Below are positions 32,942-40,805 of a DNA stretch of 64,000 nt, piece by piece (within the stretch, counting starts at the first letter, position 1; each line of letters starts with the position of its first letter). The notes below the pieces were generated by a model that was given only the letters and a program-made list of their open reading frames with translations, did no database searches and was not told the origin of the DNA. The position numbers and the translations under genes are program-made. Source of the stretch: Paenarthrobacter histidinolovorans (GTDB lineage Bacteria; Actinomycetota; Actinomycetes; Actinomycetales; Micrococcaceae); NCBI RefSeq assembly GCF_014647595.1, contig NZ_BMPM01000003.1, positions 434,001 to 498,000 of the forward strand. The letters run 5' to 3'.

Positions 32942-32955
32942 GGGGCGAAGGGCAC
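32942..32955. promoter_or_regulatory. DosR-like operator candidate upstream of a USP gene
   Basis: GGGGCGAAGGGCAC in the context CTAGGGGCGAAGGGCACGGAT. It is identical at 13 of 14 positions to the site at 35636, whose context (CTAGGGCCGAAGGGCACGG) is also shared, although the match to the mycobacterial core is only 9 of 14. It lies 36 bp before the USP start. Confidence 0.45.
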
Positions 32956-32972
32956 GGATCCGGCAAACTGCA

Positions 32973-35573
32973 TCACTGGGGCAGGGCGCCTCCGCGGCGC
33001 AGCCGTTTGTAGAGCCAGTCCGCTCCCAGCACGCCCGGAATCGCCAGGAGCGCAACGGCAAAGCCAGAGAGGGGAGGCGGCGCCTGCCCCAGGATGCCCG
33101 CAACGGGAGGTACGTAGAGGAACAGAGCCAAGGCCGCCAGTTCCACCCCTACCGCCCACAACAAGAGACGGTTGGTGGACCAGCCCTGCTTCCACGCAGG
33201 GGCCGTCGCACTGCGGCATGCGAACGCGGTTGCCAATTGGCCAAGGACAACTGCCGTGAAGGCAGACCCTGACGCGCCCATCAGGACTCCCGGGTCCAAC
33301 GGATCTCCGCGGCTCCACCCGCTGCCAAAGAGAACCACAGAGAAGGCGCACATGGCGAACAACGCCTCCGTCGGACCCATCACCACAAACACCCTCAGCA
33401 TGAGTTGCCGATCCAGGAGATGCCTCTTCTCGGGAGGCCGGCTCAACACCCGTTTACCCGGTGGCTCCGCCCCGAGGGCCAACGCGGGAAGCAGATCGGT
33501 TCCAATGTCCAACGCCAATATTTGGAGGACGCCGAGGGCCAACGGGAATTGACCACCGGAAAGTGCCCAGATAACGAAGGGCGTGAGTTCAGCGACATTG
33601 TCTGTCAGGTGATACGTGAGGAACCGGTGAATATTCGAATACGTGGCCCGGCCCTGTTCTATGGCGGCGACGATGGTGGCGAAATGGTCGTCCAGGAGCA
33701 CAAGGTCTGCGGCCTCACGGGCTACATCGGTTCCGCTGAGCCCCATGGCCACCCCGATATCAGCTTGTCGTAAAGCGGGACCGTCGTTGACGCCGTCGCC
33801 AGTCATGGCAACAACGTGGCCGCGGCTCTGCAAGGCTTTTGCCACTCTGAGTTTCTGTTCGGGGGATACCCGGCTCACCACCACTCCATCGCGGTCCAGG
33901 AGGGCTCCGAGGACTTGCTCATCGTGGGGGAGGTCCGCGCCTTGAAAGACCAGGTCCGGGTGCCCCAGCAGCCCGATTTCCCGTGCAATTGCCGCTGCTG
34001 TGGAGGGGTGGTCGCCGGTGATCATCGCAATGCGGATTCCCGCACCCCTGGCGGTTTTGATGACATCAGCCACGTCCGGCCGGGGTGGGTCATGGAGGCC
34101 AATGAGGCCTATTCCTTCGAGATTCCGCTCAGCCTCGTCCGCGGGCCGGTTGCGCCAACTGCCGGCTGCTCCAGGCAGTTCCCTCGTGGCGACGGCAATG
34201 ACGCGCAGGCCTTTGGCAGCCATGGTTTCTACTTCTTGGGACATATGAGCGGCTTCGGCTCCACAGAGGGGGAGGACGGATTCCGGGGCTCCCTTCAAGT
34301 AGAGGGTATTGCCCACGATCACCGATTCTCTTCGACGGTCGGCGTCGAAGGCGAACCGTACCGAGGGCTTGAGATCCTCTGGCTCACTCCCCACAACGCG
34401 TCGTGCCAAAGTGTCGATCGCTGCCTCCATGGGATCCCCGTTTGCCACCCATTCATCGCCGTGAAGCACTGCGCGTCCCTGCGAAGCGGCCCGAGCTGCA
34501 CAAGCCACCCGGATCGCGTCCGGCAGTCCTGGACCTTCCACCAGGGCTTTGGGCTCGTAGCCCTCACCTCTGATGTATAGCGGCCCCTCCAAAGTGAAGA
34601 CCTCGACGGCGTTCATCCGGTTTTGCGTCAACGTTCCGGTCTTGTCGGTGCAAATGAAGGTAGTGGAACCCAATGTCTCCACCGCTTCGAGGTTGCGGAC
34701 GAGTGCGTTCCGGGAAGCCATCCGCTGCGCGCCCATGGCCAGCGACAGGGTCACAGTGGGCAGTAGGCCCTCGGGAATAAGCGCAACCGCAACCCCAATG
34801 GCAAAGAGAAAGGAATCACGCCACACAATTCCGACGAGGAGCGAGACCACGAAGAACAGCCCCGCGACGGCGAGCGCCACTGTGGCCACCAGGCGTACTA
34901 TTCTGCGCAGCTCCATGGTCAAAGGAGTTGGCGGAGATGTGGTGCCGCTGGTCAGCGCTGCGATGGCAGCCAGCTTGGTGTTGGCCCCGGTGGCTGTTAC
35001 CAGCCCTTCCGCTTCGCCATTGACCAGGAACGTGCCGCCCCACGCTGTGTCCGTCGCGGATTTGGGTACGGCCTCGCTCTCACCGGTGAGCATGGATTCA
35101 TCCACACTGCATGCTGACGTCGAGACGAATTGCACGTCTGCCGGCAACCTGTCGCCTGCGGTCAGGACCACCACGTCTCCGGGTACCAAAGCACTTGCAT
35201 GCACGCTCTGAAGCCGCCCATCCCGCCGGACAGTGACGTCGGCCGGGAGCAGTCCTTGTAATCGTTCGGCAGCGTGTTGGGCGCGTTCTTGTTGAATGTG
35301 GGCGAAAACGCCGTTGACGATCACCACGATGATGATTGCTATGCCCAGTTGTGGCATCCCTGCCACGTAGGCGAGTCCTGCTGCGACCCACAGCATCAGG
35401 GCAAAGAAGTGCGTCAGTTCACCCAGCAGCTTCCGCCATTGGGGGACCTTCTTGGCGGTGGGCAGTATGTTTGGTCCGGCGCTTTGCAGCAATTCGCTGG
35501 CGACACGCGAAGTCAGGCCCTTGGCGCCCGGGGTCTCGGACAGCGAGGCCGGAGGTGTGTTCCCGATGGACAT
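32973..35573 (-). CDS. P2-type cation-transporting P-type ATPase
   Basis: 866 aa from ATG 35573, which has a GGAGAG Shine-Dalgarno. Motifs in order: actuator TGESEAVP, FICTDKTGTLTQNRM with phospho-acceptor Asp310, TGDHPSTA, GDGVNDGPALRQADIG, then four to six C-terminal helices. Layout fits Ca2+/Mn2+-type or CtpF-like pumps; CtpF (Rv1997) is a member of the mycobacterial DosR regulon, which agrees with the two candidate operators upstream. The N-terminal domain is shortened. Ion specificity cannot be read from the sequence. Confidence 0.9.
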   Translation of the reverse strand: MSIGNTPPASLSETPGAKGLTSRVASELLQSAGPNILPTAKKVPQWRKLLGELTHFFALMLWVAAGLAYVAGMPQLGIAIIIVVIVNGVFAHIQQERAQHAAERLQGLLPADVTVRRDGRLQSVHASALVPGDVVVLTAGDRLPADVQFVSTSACSVDESMLTGESEAVPKSATDTAWGGTFLVNGEAEGLVTATGANTKLAAIAALTSGTTSPPTPLTMELRRIVRLVATVALAVAGLFFVVSLLVGIVWRDSFLFAIGVAVALIPEGLLPTVTLSLAMGAQRMASRNALVRNLEAVETLGSTTFICTDKTGTLTQNRMNAVEVFTLEGPLYIRGEGYEPKALVEGPGLPDAIRVACAARAASQGRAVLHGDEWVANGDPMEAAIDTLARRVVGSEPEDLKPSVRFAFDADRRRESVIVGNTLYLKGAPESVLPLCGAEAAHMSQEVETMAAKGLRVIAVATRELPGAAGSWRNRPADEAERNLEGIGLIGLHDPPRPDVADVIKTARGAGIRIAMITGDHPSTAAAIAREIGLLGHPDLVFQGADLPHDEQVLGALLDRDGVVVSRVSPEQKLRVAKALQSRGHVVAMTGDGVNDGPALRQADIGVAMGLSGTDVAREAADLVLLDDHFATIVAAIEQGRATYSNIHRFLTYHLTDNVAELTPFVIWALSGGQFPLALGVLQILALDIGTDLLPALALGAEPPGKRVLSRPPEKRHLLDRQLMLRVFVVMGPTEALFAMCAFSVVLFGSGWSRGDPLDPGVLMGASGSAFTAVVLGQLATAFACRSATAPAWKQGWSTNRLLLWAVGVELAALALFLYVPPVAGILGQAPPPLSGFAVALLAIPGVLGADWLYKRLRRGGALPQ

Positions 35574-35635
35574 CTTCTCTCCAATGTGGGATGCCTGTTC
35601 GATGAAAGACTCCACCGGGGAACTGCCCGCGTCTA

Positions 35636-35673
35636 GGGCCGAAGGGCACGGTTGAGGGAAGGACCTTCTGCCC
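35636..35673. promoter_or_regulatory. Paired DosR-like sites in a divergent promoter
   Basis: GGGCCGAAGGGCAC (35636..35649) and AGGACCTTCTGCCC (35660..35673), spaced 24 bp as in the PEP synthase promoter. Each matches the mycobacterial core at only 9 of 14, but the first matches the local consensus well. They lie between the P2 ATPase start (35573) and the PNPOx copy 6 start (35709). Confidence 0.42.
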
Positions 35674-35708
35674 TATATGTGCGTAGCCGGAAGGGATAGG
35701 CTCGGGCC

Positions 35709-36206
35709 ATGGAGAACACATCGACGGATCAGGACACCAAGGAACTCAGCGTCCACGACTGCTGGAAGTACCTTCAATCGGTGTCCATTGGCAGGATCGC
35801 CCTCGTTCACGGTGACGTACCGGAGATCTTCCCGGTGAACTTCGTCCCGAACTACGGAACTGTTCTCTTAAGGACCGGACCGGGGACCAAACTCGATGCC
35901 CTTCGTGAAGGAGCGGTCATTGCCTTGGAAGCCGATGGCTTCAACCGATACGGAACCGTCGCGTGGAGCGTCATCCTCAAGGGGAGCCCGGAATTCGTCA
36001 CGCAGCCCGAAGACATCCAGGAGGCGGTGGAGGCTGGCTTGTCCCCTTGGCAGCCCGGCGCCAAGGATGTCTTGGTCAGGGTTACGCCCACGGAGATCAG
36101 CGGTCGCCGGTTCGTCATCAGCCCGCCGTCCAAGTGGTGGCCGCCGCTGGATCCATCCGCTGCTGAGCGAGACGCTTCTGAAGGGGTCGACGCCGGAACT
36201 CAGTAG
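35709..36206 (+). CDS. Pyridoxamine 5'-phosphate oxidase-like split-barrel protein (copy 6)
   Basis: 165 aa. Motifs: CWKYLQSVSIGRIALVHGD, PEIFPVNFVPNYG, LRTGPGTKLDAL, AWSVILKGSPEF and VRVTPTEISGRRF. The C-terminus has about ten extra acidic residues compared with the other copies. It is divergent from the P2 ATPase and its 3' end overlaps the convergent tandem USP by seven bases. Confidence 0.9.
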   Translation: MENTSTDQDTKELSVHDCWKYLQSVSIGRIALVHGDVPEIFPVNFVPNYGTVLLRTGPGTKLDALREGAVIALEADGFNRYGTVAWSVILKGSPEFVTQPEDIQEAVEAGLSPWQPGAKDVLVRVTPTEISGRRFVISPPSKWWPPLDPSAAERDASEGVDAGTQ

Positions 36207-37027
36207 GTGCCGCCCGCCACGTCCCGGTGGGGTCGGGTGAGGATGGTGGGGCACTGCACGTGCAGGAGCACATGCTGGGCAACGGATCCCAGCAGCACGC
36301 TCAGACCTCCCCGGCCCTTGCAGCCCATGACCAGCAGCTGCGCTTCTCTGGCCGCAACTATCAGTGCTTCTCCGGGGCCACAGCTCGTATCCAGTACTTC
36401 CTTCACGACGACGGCCGGGAACTTCTGGTTGACCCGCTGAACAGCCGAGCTGAGGACATTCCCGTCGTCGACAAGACGGGCCTCCGGACCTGTTGCGTGA
36501 ACAATGATCAATTCATCATCCAAACGTTGAGCCTCCCTGGCCGCTTGGTCCAGGGCATCGAGTGACTCAGCGGAGCCGTCAACGCCAACCACAACGCCGG
36601 AACGCTGTTGGGGTGCCGGCCCCGGGACAACGGCGACATCGCACTTGCTGGTCACAGCAACCTGGAAACTGACCGAGCCGTATCCCTGCCCTTCAGTCCC
36701 GGGTCCGCGGTCCGTGCCCACCACCACCATCGAGCAGGCCGGTGACAAGTCCGCGATTGTTTCGGCAGGTTCGCCGGACAGTCGTTTCGTATCAATGGGC
36801 AGCGTTGGAAAGGCTACAGCCAAGCGTCCTGCTTCGCTGTTAAGCAGATCATCAGCCCGCCTCACCGCCAGTTGATGATCATTCTGCTGGGGATAGGCCC
36901 ACTCGCCCGGCACAACATGCACGATGGTCAGGCCAAGGCCAAGGGAGCTGGCGCAGGCAGCGGCCCAGTCGGCAACATGCCCGCTCCACCGGGAACCGTC
37001 AAGGGCAACCAGGATCTGTTTCTTCAC
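36200..37027 (-). CDS. Tandem-domain universal stress protein
   Basis: About 275 aa from GTG 37027, chosen because an AAGGGA Shine-Dalgarno precedes it and QILVALDGSRWS starts the first USP strand; the TTG at 37096 would overlap the operator. Two UspA domains (about 1-135 and 140-272). The second has a near-complete ATP signature (VMGCKGRGGLSVLLGS, one residue short); the first is degenerate (VVGTDRGPGTEGQGYGS). Divergent from ackA with a shared candidate operator. Confidence 0.9.
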   Translation of the reverse strand: MKKQILVALDGSRWSGHVADWAAACASSLGLGLTIVHVVPGEWAYPQQNDHQLAVRRADDLLNSEAGRLAVAFPTLPIDTKRLSGEPAETIADLSPACSMVVVGTDRGPGTEGQGYGSVSFQVAVTSKCDVAVVPGPAPQQRSGVVVGVDGSAESLDALDQAAREAQRLDDELIIVHATGPEARLVDDGNVLSSAVQRVNQKFPAVVVKEVLDTSCGPGEALIVAAREAQLLVMGCKGRGGLSVLLGSVAQHVLLHVQCPTILTRPHRDVAGGTY

Positions 37028-37096
37028 GAACCGACGTCCCTTCGGAGTGCCAACTGTGGTGGACTCCACTATCGGTGGGACAAGCCGCCGTCGCAA

Positions 37097-37110
37097 GGGC
37101 CGGAAGGCCC
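37097..37110. promoter_or_regulatory. DosR-like operator between the tandem USP and ackA
   Basis: GGGCCGGAAGGCCC is nearly a perfect palindrome and matches the DosR core at 10 of 14 positions. It lies 69 bp from the USP start and 79 bp from ackA, so one site could serve both promoters. Confidence 0.48.
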
Positions 37111-37189
37111 TCCCACTGAGCGGCCCGGTGCGTTAGGGTCCACAGCAGAGCCATCGATCGTAGCTTGCCCACGGAAGTGAGAGGAGATC

Positions 37190-38341
37190 ATGCGTGTCCT
37201 TGTGCTGAACCCCGGTTCCTCATCGTTGAAGTACCACCTCCGTGACACAGCAGTTACCCACCCGGCTGCCGGCATCCTTGCCTCCGGACAGTTGAACTGG
37301 CCACCGGAAGACCGCTCCACACCCGGCAGTCTGCATGCTGCCTTTGAAAAGATCGTTCAAAACATGAAGAGGCTCGGATCGGTGCACCCGGAGGCGATTG
37401 GACACCGCGTCGTCCACGGAGGCCAGCGGTTCAGCACCCCGGTGCGTGTCATGGCGGATGTGACAGACGCCATTGAAGAACTAAGTCCCTTGGCACCCCT
37501 CCACAACCCGGCCAGTGTCGCCTGCATTAATGCCGCCGCCGAACGGTGGCCCGGCCTCCCGCAAGTGGCCGTCTTTGACACGGCGTTCCACCGTTCCATC
37601 CCGGACTTCGCCGCCCGTTACGCCATTCCGGAGGACGCCTACCGGTCCTATCCAGTGCGGCGCTACGGCTTCCACGGAATCTCGGTTGAGATGGCCTGCC
37701 GTGACACAGCACAGTTTCTTGGGATTTCGGTTTTGTCTCTGAATGCGGTGGTCGCCCACATCGGCAACGGTGCGTCCGTCACTGCAGTGAGCAGTGGCAA
37801 GAGCGTGGATACTTCCATGGGAATGACCCCATTGGAGGGACTCGTCATGGGTACACGCTCGGGAGACCTGGACCCTTCGATTGTCTTGTTGCTGCAGCGC
37901 GGCGGTGCGACTGCCGAAGAAATTGATGACTTGCTCAACCACCGCTCGGGCTTGTTGGCGCTTGCCGGAACCGCCGACATGCGTGAAATTGGCGCCGCTG
38001 CCATCCAAGGGGAACCTGCTGCGATCCTCGCATTGGACGTGGCTGCCTACCGTCTCGCCAAGTACATCGCGGCCTACTCCATGGTGGTCGGCCGGCCTGA
38101 CGCTCTGGTCTTTACCGGCGGCGTGGGTGAGAACTCTGCGCTGTTCAGGGACAAGGTGGTCGCCTGGCTGGGACCACTGGCGCTCAGCCTTGATGAGGAG
38201 CTGAACATGGCCGTCCAGGAAGGCCTCCGCAAGATCAGCACCAAGGACTCCGCATTCCCGGTGCTCGTAGTACCAAGTGACGAAGAACGCGCCATTGCAG
38301 AATCGACGGCGGCTTTGCTCGCTGCCCCTACGGAAGGTTGA
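37190..38341 (+). CDS. ackA: Acetate kinase
   Basis: 383 aa. Converts acetyl-phosphate + ADP to acetate + ATP. Motifs: LVLNPGSSSLKY at the N-terminus, GHRVVHGG, VFDTAFHRS, GFHGIS, GTRSGDLDP and VFTGGVGEN. Length is slightly short of the usual 395-400 but all signatures are present. A GAGAGGAG Shine-Dalgarno precedes the start. Phosphoketolase follows seven bases after the stop, so acetyl-phosphate made by that enzyme can be used directly for ATP. Confidence 0.95.
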   Translation: MRVLVLNPGSSSLKYHLRDTAVTHPAAGILASGQLNWPPEDRSTPGSLHAAFEKIVQNMKRLGSVHPEAIGHRVVHGGQRFSTPVRVMADVTDAIEELSPLAPLHNPASVACINAAAERWPGLPQVAVFDTAFHRSIPDFAARYAIPEDAYRSYPVRRYGFHGISVEMACRDTAQFLGISVLSLNAVVAHIGNGASVTAVSSGKSVDTSMGMTPLEGLVMGTRSGDLDPSIVLLLQRGGATAEEIDDLLNHRSGLLALAGTADMREIGAAAIQGEPAAILALDVAAYRLAKYIAAYSMVVGRPDALVFTGGVGENSALFRDKVVAWLGPLALSLDEELNMAVQEGLRKISTKDSAFPVLVVPSDEERAIAESTAALLAAPTEG

Positions 38342-38348
38342 CCGCGAC

Positions 38349-40766
38349 ATGAGCCTGGACGAGAACGCCACCACAACCGACAAGGAGCCGGAAGTCGAGA
38401 ACTTCGACCTCCTGCACCGATATTGGTCCGCGGCCAACTATCTGACAGTTGCCCAGATCTATCTGCAGGAGAACCCCCTGCTCAGAGAGCCGCTGCAAGT
38501 AGAGCACATCAAACCCAGGCTCTTAGGTCATTGGGGCACAAGCCCCGGGTTGTCCCTGATCTATGCACACCTCAACCGCCTCATCCGTCGCACGAGTGCG
38601 GAAGTTCTGTTCGTGGCCGGTCCCGGCCACGGAGGTCCCGCCGTCGTCGCCAATACCTATCTGGAGGGCAGCTACTCGGAGGTCTATCCTGCCGTGGGCA
38701 AAGACCTGGAGGGACTCCGGAGGCTGGTCCGTCAGTTCTCGACGCCGGGAGGCATAGCAAGCCACGTCGGCCCGGCTACCCCGGGATCCATTCATGAAGG
38801 CGGTGAGCTGGGCTACTCGCTGATGCATGCCACCGGTGCGGCCATGGACAATCCGGACCTGATCGTTGCCTGCGTCGTCGGTGATGGTGAGGCCGAAACC
38901 GGTCCACTCGAGGGCTCCTGGAAGGCGCCCTCGTTCATCAACCCTCTCAGGGACGGGGCGGTACTTCCCATCCTTCACCTCAACGGCCATAAGATCTCCG
39001 GCCCCACCGTCCTGGGCAGACGCTCGAACACGGCCGTTGCGTCGCTGTTGGAAGCGCACGGCTGGGATCCCGTGATTGTCTCCGGCGACGATCCCGCCCT
39101 TGTCCACCCCGCTCTGGCATCAGCTCTGGACTCCGCCTACGCATCGATCCGGGCCATTCAGTCCCATGCCCGCACAGAGGGAGTCACCGGGCCCGCACGA
39201 TGGCCGGCCATCATCCTGCGCACCCCCAAAGGATGGACAGGGCCAGTAACCGTGGACGGAATGACCGTGGAAGGAACCCACCGCTCCCACCAGGTCCCGC
39301 TGGCCGCAATCAGGGAAAACCCCGAGCACCTAAAACAACTTGAAGCATGGATGCGTTCCTACCGGCCTGAAGAATTGTTCGACGCCGATGGGCGGCTTAT
39401 CGCCGAACTGACTGCGCTCGCCCCCGACGGCGACCGACGCATGGGAGCGCTTCCTGCCAGCCGGGGGGTTGAAAGCGGGGACTTGGCAATACCATCGCTC
39501 GATCGATACGCCCTCGAACCTGTTCCCCGCGGAGGCGTGATGCACGGGAGCACCAAACCGCTGGGGGAGATGCTGCGCGATATCTACATCGATACTGCCG
39601 ATGACCCCAGATTCCGCCTCTTCTGTCCCGATGAAACCAACAGCAACCGGCTCGGTGCAGTCTTTGAAGCCACCGACAGATGCCTCCTCGAACCAGCCGC
39701 CACCACAGAAGCCGCGCTCGCAGACGATCATGTTTCTGCCAGCGGACGCGTCATGGAAGTCCTGTCCGAACACTTGTGCCAAGGCTGGCTGGAGGGATAT
39801 GTACTGACGGGCCGGCACGGCTTGTTCGCGAGTTATGAGGCGTTTGCGATGGTGAGTGCTTCCATGACCATCCAGCACGCCAAGTGGCTCCAACATGCAA
39901 GGGACCTGGAGTGGCGCCAGCCGGTTCCGAGCCTGAACATCCTGCTGACCTCCACCTGTTGGCGGAACGATCACAACGGTTTCAGCCATCAAGGCCCTGG
40001 CCTCATCGATACAATTCTGTCACTGGCCGGCACCGTCATTCGCGTCTACTTCCCTCCCGATGCAAACACCTTGCTGGTCACCGCCGAACACATGCTCCGA
40101 AGCAAGGACTATGTGAATGTGGTGGTCATTGACAAGCAGGAGCATCCTCAGTACCTGACGCTCGAAGAGGCGCGGGAGCATGCTGCTGCGGGCGCTTCTA
40201 TATGGGACTGGGCAGGAAACGAAACTTCCGCGACGACGGCCGGCAAGGATCCGGACATTGTCCTTGCCTGTGCCGGAGACGTTCCCACGCAGGAGACACT
40301 GGCGGCCGCATGGCTGCTTCAGAAGCACGTCCCGGAGCTTTCGGTCCGGGTAGTCAACGTCATGGATGCCATGGTGTTGCCACCCCCGGAGGCGCATCCA
40401 CATGGGCTGGCTGATGAAAAGTTCAATGAAATCTTCACCGCTGGCGTGGACGTGGTGGTGGCTTGGCACGGATATGCGAGGGCACTGCACCAACTCCTGC
40501 ACGGCCGTTCACATCCTGAGCGGTTCCATGTCCGTGGCTACAACGAGCAAGGCACCACCACCACACCGTTCGACATGGTGGTCCTGAACAAGGTCAGCCG
40601 CTACCACCTGGTGATGGAAGCGTTAGGCCGGGCAAGTGGCCAATTTGCGGGGGCAGACCAACTGCTGGAGCACTGCAGGAGCCAGCTGGATGCCCATTCG
40701 CGCTACATCCGGGAGCACTTCGAAGACCTTCCCGAAATCAGGGACTGGGTGTGGACGCAACAATAA
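38349..40766 (+). CDS. xfp: Phosphoketolase (xylulose-5-P / fructose-6-P)
   Basis: 805 aa from ATG 38349. Cleaves xylulose-5-phosphate (and often fructose-6-phosphate) with phosphate to acetyl-phosphate plus glyceraldehyde-3-phosphate or erythrose-4-phosphate. TPP-binding motif GDGEAETGPLEGSWKAPSF lies near residues 178-197; LNGHKISGPT, STCWRNDHNGFSHQ and RGYNEQGTTTTPFDM are family signatures. The gene follows ackA and precedes an Mg-type ATPase. With ackA it yields ATP without oxidative steps, which suits oxygen limitation. Confidence 0.95.
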   Translation: MSLDENATTTDKEPEVENFDLLHRYWSAANYLTVAQIYLQENPLLREPLQVEHIKPRLLGHWGTSPGLSLIYAHLNRLIRRTSAEVLFVAGPGHGGPAVVANTYLEGSYSEVYPAVGKDLEGLRRLVRQFSTPGGIASHVGPATPGSIHEGGELGYSLMHATGAAMDNPDLIVACVVGDGEAETGPLEGSWKAPSFINPLRDGAVLPILHLNGHKISGPTVLGRRSNTAVASLLEAHGWDPVIVSGDDPALVHPALASALDSAYASIRAIQSHARTEGVTGPARWPAIILRTPKGWTGPVTVDGMTVEGTHRSHQVPLAAIRENPEHLKQLEAWMRSYRPEELFDADGRLIAELTALAPDGDRRMGALPASRGVESGDLAIPSLDRYALEPVPRGGVMHGSTKPLGEMLRDIYIDTADDPRFRLFCPDETNSNRLGAVFEATDRCLLEPAATTEAALADDHVSASGRVMEVLSEHLCQGWLEGYVLTGRHGLFASYEAFAMVSASMTIQHAKWLQHARDLEWRQPVPSLNILLTSTCWRNDHNGFSHQGPGLIDTILSLAGTVIRVYFPPDANTLLVTAEHMLRSKDYVNVVVIDKQEHPQYLTLEEAREHAAAGASIWDWAGNETSATTAGKDPDIVLACAGDVPTQETLAAAWLLQKHVPELSVRVVNVMDAMVLPPPEAHPHGLADEKFNEIFTAGVDVVVAWHGYARALHQLLHGRSHPERFHVRGYNEQGTTTTPFDMVVLNKVSRYHLVMEALGRASGQFAGADQLLEHCRSQLDAHSRYIREHFEDLPEIRDWVWTQQ

Positions 40767-40805
40767 GCCGTGGGTCTCTGTGTGGCGAAAAGGGACGGAT
40801 CCGGC

